DNA of 59,516 nt from Candidatus Aphodousia faecigallinarum (GTDB lineage Bacteria > Pseudomonadota > Gammaproteobacteria > Burkholderiales > Burkholderiaceae_F): NCBI GenBank assembly GCA_018714755.1, contig DVMY01000105.1, positions 1-59,516 on the forward strand, in the 5' to 3' direction. The position numbers and the translations under genes were made by a program. This document shows positions 7,883-15,704 of this stretch, piece by piece; positions within the stretch are counted from its first letter, which is position 1, and every line of letters begins with the position of its first letter. The notes beneath the pieces are model-generated. The model saw only the letters and a program-made list of their open reading frames with translations, was not told where the DNA came from and made no database searches.

Positions 7883-9587
7883 CTTGCTCTCCTGCTTTTT
7901 CAATTAAATACATTGAGGCATGCATTGCTTTATCAGTACGGCTGATGCGGTATGGTCCTATTTCTTCACCAATTCTCCTTATCAACCATCGCCCCATTTT
8001 TTTGGAATTAATCCCCTTTTGATCTGCTAAAGACAATCTCTTTAACTGTGATACCAATAATGAAGTTGAACGCTTTTGAATAAGTTTTACGGAAAAAGAG
8101 GTTGAGCCAAAAAGACGATAAAGCTCTTCAACAATAATGAAGCGAGGATCCATTTCTTTTTGACGCTCCAATGCTTCAAATATGTTTTCAACAGGATCCT
8201 GACCAGAAATCCAGAGCAATGGTGCTCGGCAATAATTGTCCCATTCTTCAAAAGAAGGCAAGGCTTCCTTTATTTTCTCACTACCCGCTTGACAGTAGGC
8301 TACGTAAATAGCATATACAGCGTGGATAATCTCGTCCCTACGGGGAATAACTACTTCTTCTAACGATGAGTGAGTAAATTTATGATGAAGGCCTTTATCC
8401 AAATTGATTGGAAGTGTTCTTCTAACCATATCAGCCGATATGTGGCCACCATTCCCATTGCCAATAACAAATAATTTAGTACTCACTCGCTCTACATTAC
8501 TTGTCCTAACAACCCTCGATACGATGCTGGGTTCGGTAATTAATGAACACATCGTTTGTGTTGCTTGTACTTCGACATTGATATTGTCCAAATAAAGAGT
8601 ATTCATTCTTGAACGCAACGTAGAAAAGACATCCATATGAAGTTTAGTTTCATCATTTGAGTAACTTGTTGCACCTGGGATTTCAACATTATTCAAACGA
8701 ATCAAGGCTCTACAGAGCGTACTCTTCCCACTTCCAGGCGATTTTGCATCAACGAATATGAATGGGGCAGCCGTAACAAATGCCCTAAAGACAGCGGTAA
8801 ATAATGCACTGAGCGTAGCTAAGCGATCCTGTTCCCTTTCAAATGGAATCTCATCTAATAAACTGTTCAAGAACTTATATGCATTTTTCGCTTCATCATG
8901 GCTAACAGTACGATTGTCCAAATCCTTAAAATTCTTCGGATCAAAATTACAAAATAACTTTGTTTCAGGGTCATAACCCACATTTAAATTTAAATTGCCA
9001 TGTTTTCGGATACTTGGCTGAGAAACAATGCTAATTACCTCATCATAAATTCCTGAGTAAGCCTTAAGAATTTTTTCCCCGAAAATTTTTGTGCTATCAA
9101 CTGGCCTATATCGCTTTGATCTAGCATCGAAAACAAAAACTCTGTACAGGCAATTGATGTCTCTTTCCAGTGTTGAAGAGGTACATATTTCATCACACAC
9201 TTTGCCACCTAGAATTTCGATTCGGCGCAGTGTCTTTTGATAACGATAAAACAACGATGTCTTCTTCAACTCCTCAGCTATTAAACCGGTAACCGATTCT
9301 TGTTCTCCTCGCCTATAAAAGAAACTAGGATCTGCTACTGCATCTGACTCATGAAGGTTATATTCATCAAGCACCGAAAATACTGTTGCGTGGCAATGTG
9401 GACAGTCCCATGCTCCATATGGTCCAACCAGATGATTCGGCAACCAGTACTCAGCCTCCCCATTACATCTGGGACACTTTACCTGCAATTTATCCGAATC
9501 ACTAGAAATAACCCGTCCTTCAGCAATCAGGCTTTCTACCAAAACAGACTGCTGAAGTTTAGGTCTAAACAAGTGCGTTAGATTCAT
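7872..9587 (-). CDS. Zinc-finger P-loop ATPase, phage/plasmid replication-helicase type
   Basis: 571 residues. The N-terminus has a zinc ribbon with CPRC at 38-41 and CPHC at 62-65, as in primase-helicase proteins. The middle has the arrangement GYDPETKLF (204-212), HDEAKNAYKFLNSLL (230-244), DRLATLSALFTAVFRAF (254-270), then Walker A SPGSGKST (283-290), a Walker B-like NTLYLDNI (about 329-336), an asparagine-containing VIGNGNG and an arginine-finger-like RRTLPI. This is the layout of phage-type DNA-dependent ATPases/helicases found on mobile elements. No TOPRIM or primase catalytic residues are evident. The C-terminus ends in a small winged-helix-like domain. It starts within the AlpA stop codon (ATGA-type overlap). 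A likely role is element replication or strand processing; this is inferred. Confidence 0.8.
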   Translation of the reverse strand: MNLTHLFRPKLQQSVLVESLIAEGRVISSDSDKLQVKCPRCNGEAEYWLPNHLVGPYGAWDCPHCHATVFSVLDEYNLHESDAVADPSFFYRRGEQESVTGLIAEELKKTSLFYRYQKTLRRIEILGGKVCDEICTSSTLERDINCLYRVFVFDARSKRYRPVDSTKIFGEKILKAYSGIYDEVISIVSQPSIRKHGNLNLNVGYDPETKLFCNFDPKNFKDLDNRTVSHDEAKNAYKFLNSLLDEIPFEREQDRLATLSALFTAVFRAFVTAAPFIFVDAKSPGSGKSTLCRALIRLNNVEIPGATSYSNDETKLHMDVFSTLRSRMNTLYLDNINVEVQATQTMCSLITEPSIVSRVVRTSNVERVSTKLFVIGNGNGGHISADMVRRTLPINLDKGLHHKFTHSSLEEVVIPRRDEIIHAVYAIYVAYCQAGSEKIKEALPSFEEWDNYCRAPLLWISGQDPVENIFEALERQKEMDPRFIIVEELYRLFGSTSFSVKLIQKRSTSLLVSQLKRLSLADQKGINSKKMGRWLIRRIGEEIGPYRISRTDKAMHASMYLIEKAGEQDVD

Positions 9588-9820
9588 TTTTGACCTCTTT
9601 TGGCGACCATGTCTTTGATCGCTTTGCGCATTTGCTCATCACTCACTCCCACTGCTTTTAAGCGTTGCCATTCCTCAATTTCACTCTTTAACCAAAGGGC
9701 CGGACGCTCTCCCTTACAACGTTGAGGTGGGAACAGACCTTGAGCGATCTTCCGGTAGATCGTACTTCTTTGCTTATGCTCGCTCTCAAAGATTTCTTTC
9801 AGAGTTACATACGTTCTCAT
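9584..9820 (-). CDS. alpA: AlpA-family helix-turn-helix regulator / excisionase-like
   Basis: 78 residues beginning MRTYVTLKEIFESEHKQR, with STIYRKIAQGLFPPQRCKGERPALWLKSEIEEW at about 20-52, the AlpA/MerR-like winged helix that recognises DNA. AGGAG seven bases before this ATG fixes the start; a longer upstream frame lacks a ribosome site. AlpA-type proteins regulate integrase or act as excision factors; the founding one belongs to CP4-57, which also sits at ssrA. As first gene of the transfer operon it is the likely regulatory switch. Confidence 0.85.
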   Translation of the reverse strand: MRTYVTLKEIFESEHKQRSTIYRKIAQGLFPPQRCKGERPALWLKSEIEEWQRLKAVGVSDEQMRKAIKDMVAKRGQK

Positions 9821-10344
9821 ACAAGAACTCCTAATATCAACAAACAAATTTTTGTCTTTTCTTGAGATCAAACCGGTAGGCACACCTTCCCCAAGCAAGA
9901 CGATGCTGTTTAATTCTCATTAGACGCCGGCAAGAGGAAAGATTCACCGCAAAGACACCGCAAAAAAAATGTCGCAACCACTTGTTTATTAAAGAATTTC
10001 GAAATTGCTGTAGGGTTATCCCCTAAAAAGTTCGTTTAAATTAGTTAGTTTCAAGTTTCAAAAGAAAATATGAAAATAAATATGGATATAGATGAAATTA
10101 TTGACAAATGAATGCTTTTTAGCTTCTTTTGCGATTACTGAGGTTTTATGAGTTTTTTTCGACTTTTTTGGAATTTGTCTATCTGTTTATAACAATTTAT
10201 TTATGTTAAACAATCCTATTTTAGAGATTTGCATTACAATGATCGTCGGGACGTATAGTTCTACTTATCTGTTACTTTATGATGGGCGAGATGATGGGCA
10301 CTTTTTAATGGTTGGTGAATTCCCCCTTGTTTTCTGGGACATAT
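9821..10344. promoter_or_regulatory. Non-coding element end: operon control and recombination-site region
   Basis: About 520 bases without a credible gene, very AT-rich between about 9960 and 10230. It must contain the promoter of the leftward operon and the arm-binding sites used by the recombinase next to the attachment core. A tandem GATGGGC sequence occurs at about 10280-10299 (two copies separated by seven bases). I could not identify a transfer origin nick site by eye. Confidence 0.5.
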
Positions 10345-10363
10345 GCTCCCGCCGCCTCCACCA
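10345..10363 (+). other. attR: duplicated 3' end of ssrA (tmRNA)
   Basis: The 19 bases GCTCCCGCCGCCTCCACCA are the 3' half of a tRNA-like T-stem, acceptor stem and encoded CCA end of bacterial tmRNA. The sequence to the left is not a tmRNA body: no 5' acceptor half or tag-peptide frame is present within 400 bases. This is therefore the displaced 3' end left by integration, and the intact, reconstituted ssrA should lie at the other end of the element. Confidence 0.85.
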
Positions 10364-10371
10364 TCAATAAG

Positions 10372-10404
10372 TCTCAGAGGGTCTAACGACATCTGAGATT
10401 TTTT
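10372..10404 (+). terminator. Original ssrA terminator, stranded by the insertion
   Basis: TCTCAGA (10372-10378) pairs with TCTGAGA (10392-10398), followed by six T. It sits nine bases after the CCA end, as expected for the native tmRNA terminator. Confidence 0.8.
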
Positions 10405-10428
10405 GTTTATTCCTTACAATTCAATCAG

Positions 10429-10753
10429 TTATTGGTCCATCATCGTCTTATGGGAACCGATCTTACTCATTTCTTTTTGATGGACATAATGAACAATATC
10501 TAAATCTTCAATCTATGACGGAGCAAAATTAGGCAGAAGATTGCTAAAACGCTTACAAAAAAAGAATTCCAATGTATTAGATAGAAAATCAATGGGGCCA
10601 ACGCCACTAATCCAATACTTTGCCAATCATCGAGGAAAACATTGTCGATTTTCCATTATCAAATTTCTTAAACGGCGTGAACACGATATCTTTGGGCTCA
10701 TTGTTATCAATTCGGCAGACATCAGCAAAAAATTTAGAAAACAATTGGCTCAA
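10429..10753 (-). other. Region without a confident gene; short leftward protein-like fragments
   Basis: Between the ssrA terminator and queF I see no complete gene. On the minus strand the frame directly after the queF stop reads LSQLFSKFFADVCRIDNNEP and continues to a stop at 10607. Another stretch (10429-10512) reads IEDLDIVHYVHQKEMSKIGS to a stop. Both look somewhat protein-like but lack start codons and ribosome sites. They may be remnants of a decayed gene or chance. Confidence 0.25.
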
Positions 10754-11596
10754 TCACTGGCGCTTCTCTCTAATTGTTTCTGAGGGCTCGTCTCGCACAC
10801 AAGAACGAAATGGATTGATGTCAATCCCGCCTCGACGGGTGAAACACGCATAAACCTCAAGCAACTCAGGATTAAAGGCCTCACGCAAATCGTGATAGAT
10901 CTGCTCAACGCATTGTTCGTGAAACCCCTTGTGACAACGATAAGAAATCAAATATTTGAAAAGTCCCTCGCGATTAATCGCTTGGCCCTTATAGTTAATC
11001 ATCACGCTTGCTAAATCAGGCTGTCCAGTCACCGGGCACAGAGATCGAAAGACCGTTGTCGAAAAGGTTTGAGAAATGGTTTGAGTGGTTGTGAAGTCAA
11101 ACTCAAGAAACGAGGGCTCGGTTTCATATGCAAGCATCAGCTTGTCATCGGACAATTTCAATGTGTCTAAAGAAATCCCTGGCATCACACGCAAAGCGTC
11201 GTTGTATTCGCTTATGGAATAAAGCCTTACCGTGACCTTTCCACCCAGACGCTCTGAAAGATCGTCTGACATGCGGCATGCGACCTCTTCTTTGCCTGAC
11301 ACGCGTGTCATCGCAAACGAACCTGCGTAAAGTTTAAGAGACTTAGACTCCACTATAGAGTGCGTGCTGGCTGGAACGAGCAACTCCCCTATCGCTGTTT
11401 GAGGCACTCCCTGAGAATTTAACCATGAAAGCTCGTACAAGCGCCAAATATCGACTCCACGGAAATCATGGTCGCCAATTGCATCGCGACCGAGGGCTCG
11501 AGGAATGGCTTGGAGCAAATCCGGGTTGTACTGGTCCTTATAGACCGTGTCTTTACCCAAAAGCGTATTTTTAGGCTCTGGCATTAAAACCGGCAT
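10754..11596 (-). CDS. queF: NADPH-dependent 7-cyano-7-deazaguanine (preQ0) reductase
   Basis: Reduces preQ0 to preQ1 in queuosine biosynthesis (cytoplasm). 280 residues, the long (YqfB-like, two-domain) form. The QueF motif ESKSLKLY lies at 83-90; catalytic Cys187 and the following Asp are in SLCPVTGQPD; the C-terminus has the typical TRRGGIDINPFRS. The start chosen is the ATG preceded by AAGGA; an upstream TTG adds five residues without a ribosome site. The gene stands alone between the mobile-element border and a brnQ terminator. Confidence 0.95.
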   Translation of the reverse strand: MPVLMPEPKNTLLGKDTVYKDQYNPDLLQAIPRALGRDAIGDHDFRGVDIWRLYELSWLNSQGVPQTAIGELLVPASTHSIVESKSLKLYAGSFAMTRVSGKEEVACRMSDDLSERLGGKVTVRLYSISEYNDALRVMPGISLDTLKLSDDKLMLAYETEPSFLEFDFTTTQTISQTFSTTVFRSLCPVTGQPDLASVMINYKGQAINREGLFKYLISYRCHKGFHEQCVEQIYHDLREAFNPELLEVYACFTRRGGIDINPFRSCVRDEPSETIREKRQ

Positions 11597-11663
11597 GGCT
11601 ATCCTTAACAAAACGAAGTCAGCTAATTATAGGAAACAACAGCTTGCACTGCCCAAAAAGAAA

Positions 11664-11702
11664 TCTCTGATCGGAGAGAGCTCTCCTCTCTCTAATCAGA
11701 GA
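11664..11702 (-). terminator. Terminator of brnQ
   Basis: TCTCTGAT (11664-11671) pairs with ATCAGAGA (11695-11702), with a GA-rich internal palindrome GGAGAGAGCTCTCC. On the minus strand a T-rich run follows. Confidence 0.65.
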
Positions 11703-11727
11703 CCACACTAGACAACACTAAAATTGA

Positions 11728-13059
11728 TTAGCTATTTTTTGCCGGAACAAGTTTCATCCAAATTAAACCAATAACGTATCCCGCGAGCGCAAACCACACC
11801 CAACTCAAACCCAATGTGTGCATCGGAAGGTACGTTGTTAACACATTTTCCAGTGCGTCAAATTTAATATTGGCCGTTTCCAAACCGTTTATTAAGGCCA
11901 TCACAAACGTGAAGCCAACGGTGAAAGCGTAAACACATTGCCTGCTATTAAATAATTTATCCGTAAACAAAAGCACAATTAAAACAACAGCCAATGGATA
12001 AATAAACATCAACACAGGGACAGTGGAAGTAATAATCGTTTCCAACCCAAACATGCCAACCAGGAAAGAAACAATCGAGAAAATCGTCACCCAGTAAATA
12101 TAGGTGAAGCGCCTTGTCAGCTTCAAGAAATAAGCCGCGCAGCAAGTGATCAGACCAATAGCCGTTGACCAGCACGCCAAAAGCACAATGACCGCCAAAA
12201 TAACGGCACCCGCGTTACCGAACAAAATCTTAGCCGACTCCGCCAACACAGGAGCTCCGGTTGACTGCATACCGATTGCCGGAACACTTTCCGCACCAAT
12301 CTTGGCAATAAAAATATAAATGAAAGCCAACAGCGCCACCGCCACAATACCGGACTTGTAAACCTGCTTGGTGATCTCTGCGCGATCGGTCAAGCCGCAC
12401 TCTTCACGAACCACATTGATCACGAGCGTTGCAAAGACAAAAGCGGCGATCGCATCTAGCGTGTTGTAGCCATCCAAAACACCTTGAACAGCCGCAACCA
12501 CTGGCGTTGCATAGGCTTTTGTCGGAGCCTGAGGTTCGCCCAAAGGAGAAACAAAAGACTGCACAATCAATAAAACAATTGTGAGAACCAACGCGGGAGT
12601 CAAAAGCTTGCCGATACGGTCAACCAACTTTTGCGGCGAAGCCGATAACCAAAAAGAAATCAGGAAAAAAGCCGCTAAGAAAATGGGCATGGCCATTTCA
12701 ACACTTTCTTTATCCAGAAAAGGACTCACGGCAATTTCAAAAGCAACCGTGCCGGTACGAGGAATGGCAAAGCAAGGGCCAATAGCTAAATAAGCAACAA
12801 TGGTAAAAAATAAACCATAAAGCGGATGAGCACGACCGGCAGCTTCTTGAAGGTCATCGCATCCGGAATAACCCATTGCCATTACGCTGAGCAACGGCAT
12901 CCCCACACCGGTGATACAAAATCCAATCAAAGCGTACCAAACGTTAACACCTGAGTTTTGTCCCATCGAAGCCGGGAAAATCAAATTACCAGCACCAAAG
13001 AAAAGGGCAAATAGCATCAAACCAATAGGGATGTATCGAGTCGCAACCTTTTTATCCAT
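11728..13059 (-). CDS. brnQ: Branched-chain amino acid:cation symporter (LIV-II family)
   Basis: An inner-membrane importer of leucine, isoleucine and valine. 443 residues with about twelve hydrophobic segments. The N-terminus IPIGLMLFALFFGAGNLIFP and the following MGQNSG are diagnostic of BrnQ. AGAGAG lies upstream of the ATG. It is monocistronic: divergent from the DUF362 gene and closed by its own terminator. Amino-acid uptake fits an asaccharolytic lifestyle (inference). Confidence 0.95.
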   Translation of the reverse strand: MDKKVATRYIPIGLMLFALFFGAGNLIFPASMGQNSGVNVWYALIGFCITGVGMPLLSVMAMGYSGCDDLQEAAGRAHPLYGLFFTIVAYLAIGPCFAIPRTGTVAFEIAVSPFLDKESVEMAMPIFLAAFFLISFWLSASPQKLVDRIGKLLTPALVLTIVLLIVQSFVSPLGEPQAPTKAYATPVVAAVQGVLDGYNTLDAIAAFVFATLVINVVREECGLTDRAEITKQVYKSGIVAVALLAFIYIFIAKIGAESVPAIGMQSTGAPVLAESAKILFGNAGAVILAVIVLLACWSTAIGLITCCAAYFLKLTRRFTYIYWVTIFSIVSFLVGMFGLETIITSTVPVLMFIYPLAVVLIVLLFTDKLFNSRQCVYAFTVGFTFVMALINGLETANIKFDALENVLTTYLPMHTLGLSWVWFALAGYVIGLIWMKLVPAKNS

Positions 13060-13285
13060 ATTTTTATCTCTCTTTTTGTAAAGTTTCCTTTAATTCTATG
13101 GATGGAAAGCCTATTGCTCATAAGTGAGAAGGATTAGAAAATTCAATTCTTTTAAGAAATATACGGAATTTGTTTTAGGTGTTTCTCTGTATTCAGATCT
13201 TTTTTATATGACGGATATCTTTTATTCAGAATTCTTATTTCAAGCAATCGAATGCTATTTTTGAGCAATGATTGCGATCTGACTG

Positions 13286-13314
13286 TTGATACAATTTTTT
13301 CAAACTTCGATATA
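13286..13314 (+). promoter_or_regulatory. Possible sigma-70 promoter of the DUF362 gene
   Basis: TTGATA (13286-13291), a 17-base spacer and GATATA (13309-13314). The -10 is imperfect, and the start codon is only 15 bases further. Confidence 0.3.
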
Positions 13315-13328
13315 TGAGGGGAAAAATT

Positions 13329-14360
13329 ATGACGGAATACAAATGTTCTCGAAGTGCCTTTTTAAAAACGATGGGTGGTGTGATGTCCGGTGCGGTGTTG
13401 TCGGCGCTCGCTAATGTCGCCACAGCTCAAACTCAAGCTCCCGTTGTCGGCAGTAAAAAAGTCGCCGCTGATTTTAAGGGCGAAAAAGCCAAAGTCTTCT
13501 TCACCCGTCATATTGATGCCGATCACCTCAAAAAGCTCTATTCACTCATTAACGACGAAATCAAAGGGAAAGTAGCCATTAAACTGCATACCGGCGAAAG
13601 AAACGGTCCCAATATTTTGCCTCGTGAAATGGTGAAAGCTTTTCAGCAAAGCATCCCCAATAGCAACATTGTCGAAACCAACACTTTGTATATCGGCGAT
13701 CGAGACACAACCGAAAAGCATCGCAAAACACTTGAAGTCAACGGCTGGACATTCTGTCCCGTTGACATCATGGACGAAGAGGGTACCGTCATGCTCCCTG
13801 TAAAAGGAGGCAAACACTTTAAAGAAGTTTCTATGGGGAAAAATATCGTGAATTACGATTCCATGGTCGTGCTCACTCACTTTAAGGGACACGCCATGGG
13901 CGGCTTCGGCGGATCCATGAAAAACATCGCCATCGGCTGCGCGGACGGCAAAATCGGAAAAGCTGAGGTTCACGCTGTCAAAGACATTAACGCGCCATGG
14001 GACGAATGGCCCGCCAAAGAGCACTTAATGGAAACCATGGCTGAATCGGCCAAAGCAGTTTGCGATCATTTCGGCAAACACATTGTTTTCATCAACGTCA
14101 TGAGACGCATGTCTGTTGATTGCGACTGCGCGGGACTGAGCGCCGCGGAACCCACTATTCCGGATATTGGCATGGTGGCCTCAACGGATATTTTGGCAAT
14201 TGATCAAGCCTGCGTTGATCTTGTCTATTCACTCGGCAAAGACAAGAATCATGACTTGGTGGAGCGCATTGAATCAAGACATGGTTTGCGTCAGTTATCC
14301 TATATGCATGAACTTGGCATGGGTAAGGCTAATTACGAGTTAGTCGATATTGATATTTAG
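13329..14360 (+). CDS. DUF362 protein with Tat-like signal
   Basis: 343 residues. The N-terminus SRSAFLKTMGGVMSGAVLSA followed by a small-residue cleavage region (ANVATAQ) resembles a twin-arginine signal, but has only one arginine before FLK, so it may instead be a Sec signal. The mature part carries DUF362 motifs: IKLHTGERNGPN, a central VVLTHFKGHAMGGFGGSMKNIAIGC-type segment and a Cys pair DCDCAG. Members often carry a 2[4Fe-4S] ferredoxin domain; none is seen here. The start chosen has GAGG nine bases upstream. Function unknown: an exported metal- or cluster-binding protein linked to anaerobic redox metabolism is plausible. Confidence 0.85.
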   Translation: MTEYKCSRSAFLKTMGGVMSGAVLSALANVATAQTQAPVVGSKKVAADFKGEKAKVFFTRHIDADHLKKLYSLINDEIKGKVAIKLHTGERNGPNILPREMVKAFQQSIPNSNIVETNTLYIGDRDTTEKHRKTLEVNGWTFCPVDIMDEEGTVMLPVKGGKHFKEVSMGKNIVNYDSMVVLTHFKGHAMGGFGGSMKNIAIGCADGKIGKAEVHAVKDINAPWDEWPAKEHLMETMAESAKAVCDHFGKHIVFINVMRRMSVDCDCAGLSAAEPTIPDIGMVASTDILAIDQACVDLVYSLGKDKNHDLVERIESRHGLRQLSYMHELGMGKANYELVDIDI

Positions 14361-14381
14361 CCTAAGCATTGGAATTAAAGA

Positions 14382-14411
14382 CGGGCAAGTCGATTTTTGT
14401 CGGCTTGCCCG
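14382..14411. terminator. Bidirectional terminator between the DUF362 gene and proA
   Basis: CGGGCAAG (14382-14389) pairs with CTTGCCCG (14404-14411) across a T-rich loop, followed by TTTCTC. It lies between convergent genes. Confidence 0.65.
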
Positions 14412-14435
14412 TTTCTCATTGGGATATTAAGTTAT

Positions 14436-15695
14436 TCAGCCTCGAATCTGGCCATTACCCGTCACTAAATACTTGTATGAGGTCAATTCCGGCAATGCCA
14501 TCGGCCCACGAGCGTGCAGTTTTTGAGTGCTTATGCCAATCTCCGCGCCGAATCCGAATTCAAAGCCATCCGTAAAACGCGTGGACGCATTAACATAGAC
14601 AACCGCCGCGTCCACCTCAGATTGGAAGCGTCTAGCATTATTCATGTTTTCCGTGACAATGCACTCAGAATGCCGCGTGCTGAACCTTGCTATGTGAGCC
14701 AGAGCTTCATCAATATCTCTGACTATTTTCACCGACAGACGCAGATCTCCGTATTCTGTGGCCCAGTCTTCACTTGAAGCTAATTGGATGCGTGGATCGA
14801 ATTGACAAGTCTTTTCACAACCAAAAAGAGTCACGCCCGCTTCAATAAACTCTTCAATCATTTGAGGGAGAAATGCGTCAGCTATTTTCTCGTGTACCAA
14901 TAGCGTTTCCATCGCGTTGCACACAGAGGGCCGCTGCACTTTCGCGTTAAAAGCAATTTGTCTCGCCATTTCACAATTGGCGCTTTCATCGACGAACGTG
15001 TGACATACGCCAGCTCCCGTCTCAATGACGGGCACCGTGGCGTTTTGCACAACCGCCTGAATCAATCTTGCGCTCCCTCTGGGAATCACCACATCCACTA
15101 AACCGTTCATATGAATGAGATCCGTCACCGCTTGTCTATCAGTAACATCAATAAATTGGATGGCCCCTGAAGGAATACCTTCCTTTTGCGCAGCTTCGGA
15201 CAAAATTTCCGCGATCGTTTGATTGGAGCGCAATGCTTCGCTCCCGCCTTTGAGAACAACCGTGTTGCCGGACTTCAAACACAAGCCTATCGCGTCGGCA
15301 GTCACATTGGGTCTGGCTTCATAGATAATGCCAACCACTCCGATCGGCACCCTCACTTTTGTAATTGAAAGTCCGTTTGACAATGTCGAGCCGCCAATAA
15401 CCTCCCCCACAGGATCTTTCAATTGAGCCACCAGTCGAAGCCCCTCCGCCATGGACTCAATGCGTGAAGGCGTTAAACGAAGACGATCCTGCATTGAGGA
15501 CTTCATGCCGTTGTTCTGAGCCTTTAGCATATCTTCTTCATTCGCTTTGAGAATTGCTTCGGAGTGATCCAAAAGAGCGTCGGCCATTGCCAAAAGCGCT
15601 TTATTTTTTACGCCTGAAGTTAAAATTCCCATGCGCACAGCGGCATCATGAGCAGCCTGCGCTTTTTGTCTAACTAAAACTTCTGTTTCACTCAT
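14436..15695 (-). CDS. proA: Glutamate-5-semialdehyde dehydrogenase (gamma-glutamyl phosphate reductase)
   Basis: Second step of proline synthesis: reduces gamma-glutamyl phosphate with NADPH. 419 residues, full length. The substrate/cofactor segment VVGIIYEARPNVTADAIGL lies at 120-138; the catalytic Cys259 is in VQRPSVCNAME. The AGGAG ribosome site overlaps the proB stop codon and lies eight bases before the ATG, so proB and proA are coupled. Confidence 0.97.
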   Translation of the reverse strand: MSETEVLVRQKAQAAHDAAVRMGILTSGVKNKALLAMADALLDHSEAILKANEEDMLKAQNNGMKSSMQDRLRLTPSRIESMAEGLRLVAQLKDPVGEVIGGSTLSNGLSITKVRVPIGVVGIIYEARPNVTADAIGLCLKSGNTVVLKGGSEALRSNQTIAEILSEAAQKEGIPSGAIQFIDVTDRQAVTDLIHMNGLVDVVIPRGSARLIQAVVQNATVPVIETGAGVCHTFVDESANCEMARQIAFNAKVQRPSVCNAMETLLVHEKIADAFLPQMIEEFIEAGVTLFGCEKTCQFDPRIQLASSEDWATEYGDLRLSVKIVRDIDEALAHIARFSTRHSECIVTENMNNARRFQSEVDAAVVYVNASTRFTDGFEFGFGAEIGISTQKLHARGPMALPELTSYKYLVTGNGQIRG

Positions 15696-15704
15696 TGCTC
15701 ACTC

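Larger units (their letters stand above)
1..10363. mobile_element. Right-hand part of an integrative mobilizable/conjugative element inserted at ssrA
   Basis: The stretch is clearly more AT-rich than the chromosome to its right. It carries MOBH relaxase, coupling-protein, MobI-like, DUF4400 and AlpA-type genes and ends exactly at a tmRNA 3'-end sequence, a classic integration target. The left end, the integrase and an intact ssrA are not in the window and should lie further left. No type IV secretion pilus or channel genes are visible here, so the element may be an IME using a helper, or an ICE whose remaining genes are left of position 1. The border call is seen in sequence; the element class is inferred. 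Confidence 0.85.

Noticed and set aside
10000-10363. Complete tmRNA gene ending at the CCA
   Set aside because: The DNA left of the 19-base 3' end is AT-rich, has no 5' acceptor half and no tag-peptide frame.
10541-10853. Two overlapping rightward frames between the ssrA terminator and queF
   Set aside because: They run antisense into the 3' end of queF, overlap each other and lack ribosome sites.
11597-11660. preQ1 riboswitch upstream of queF
   Set aside because: The leader is short and lacks the A-rich tail and stem of preQ1 aptamers.
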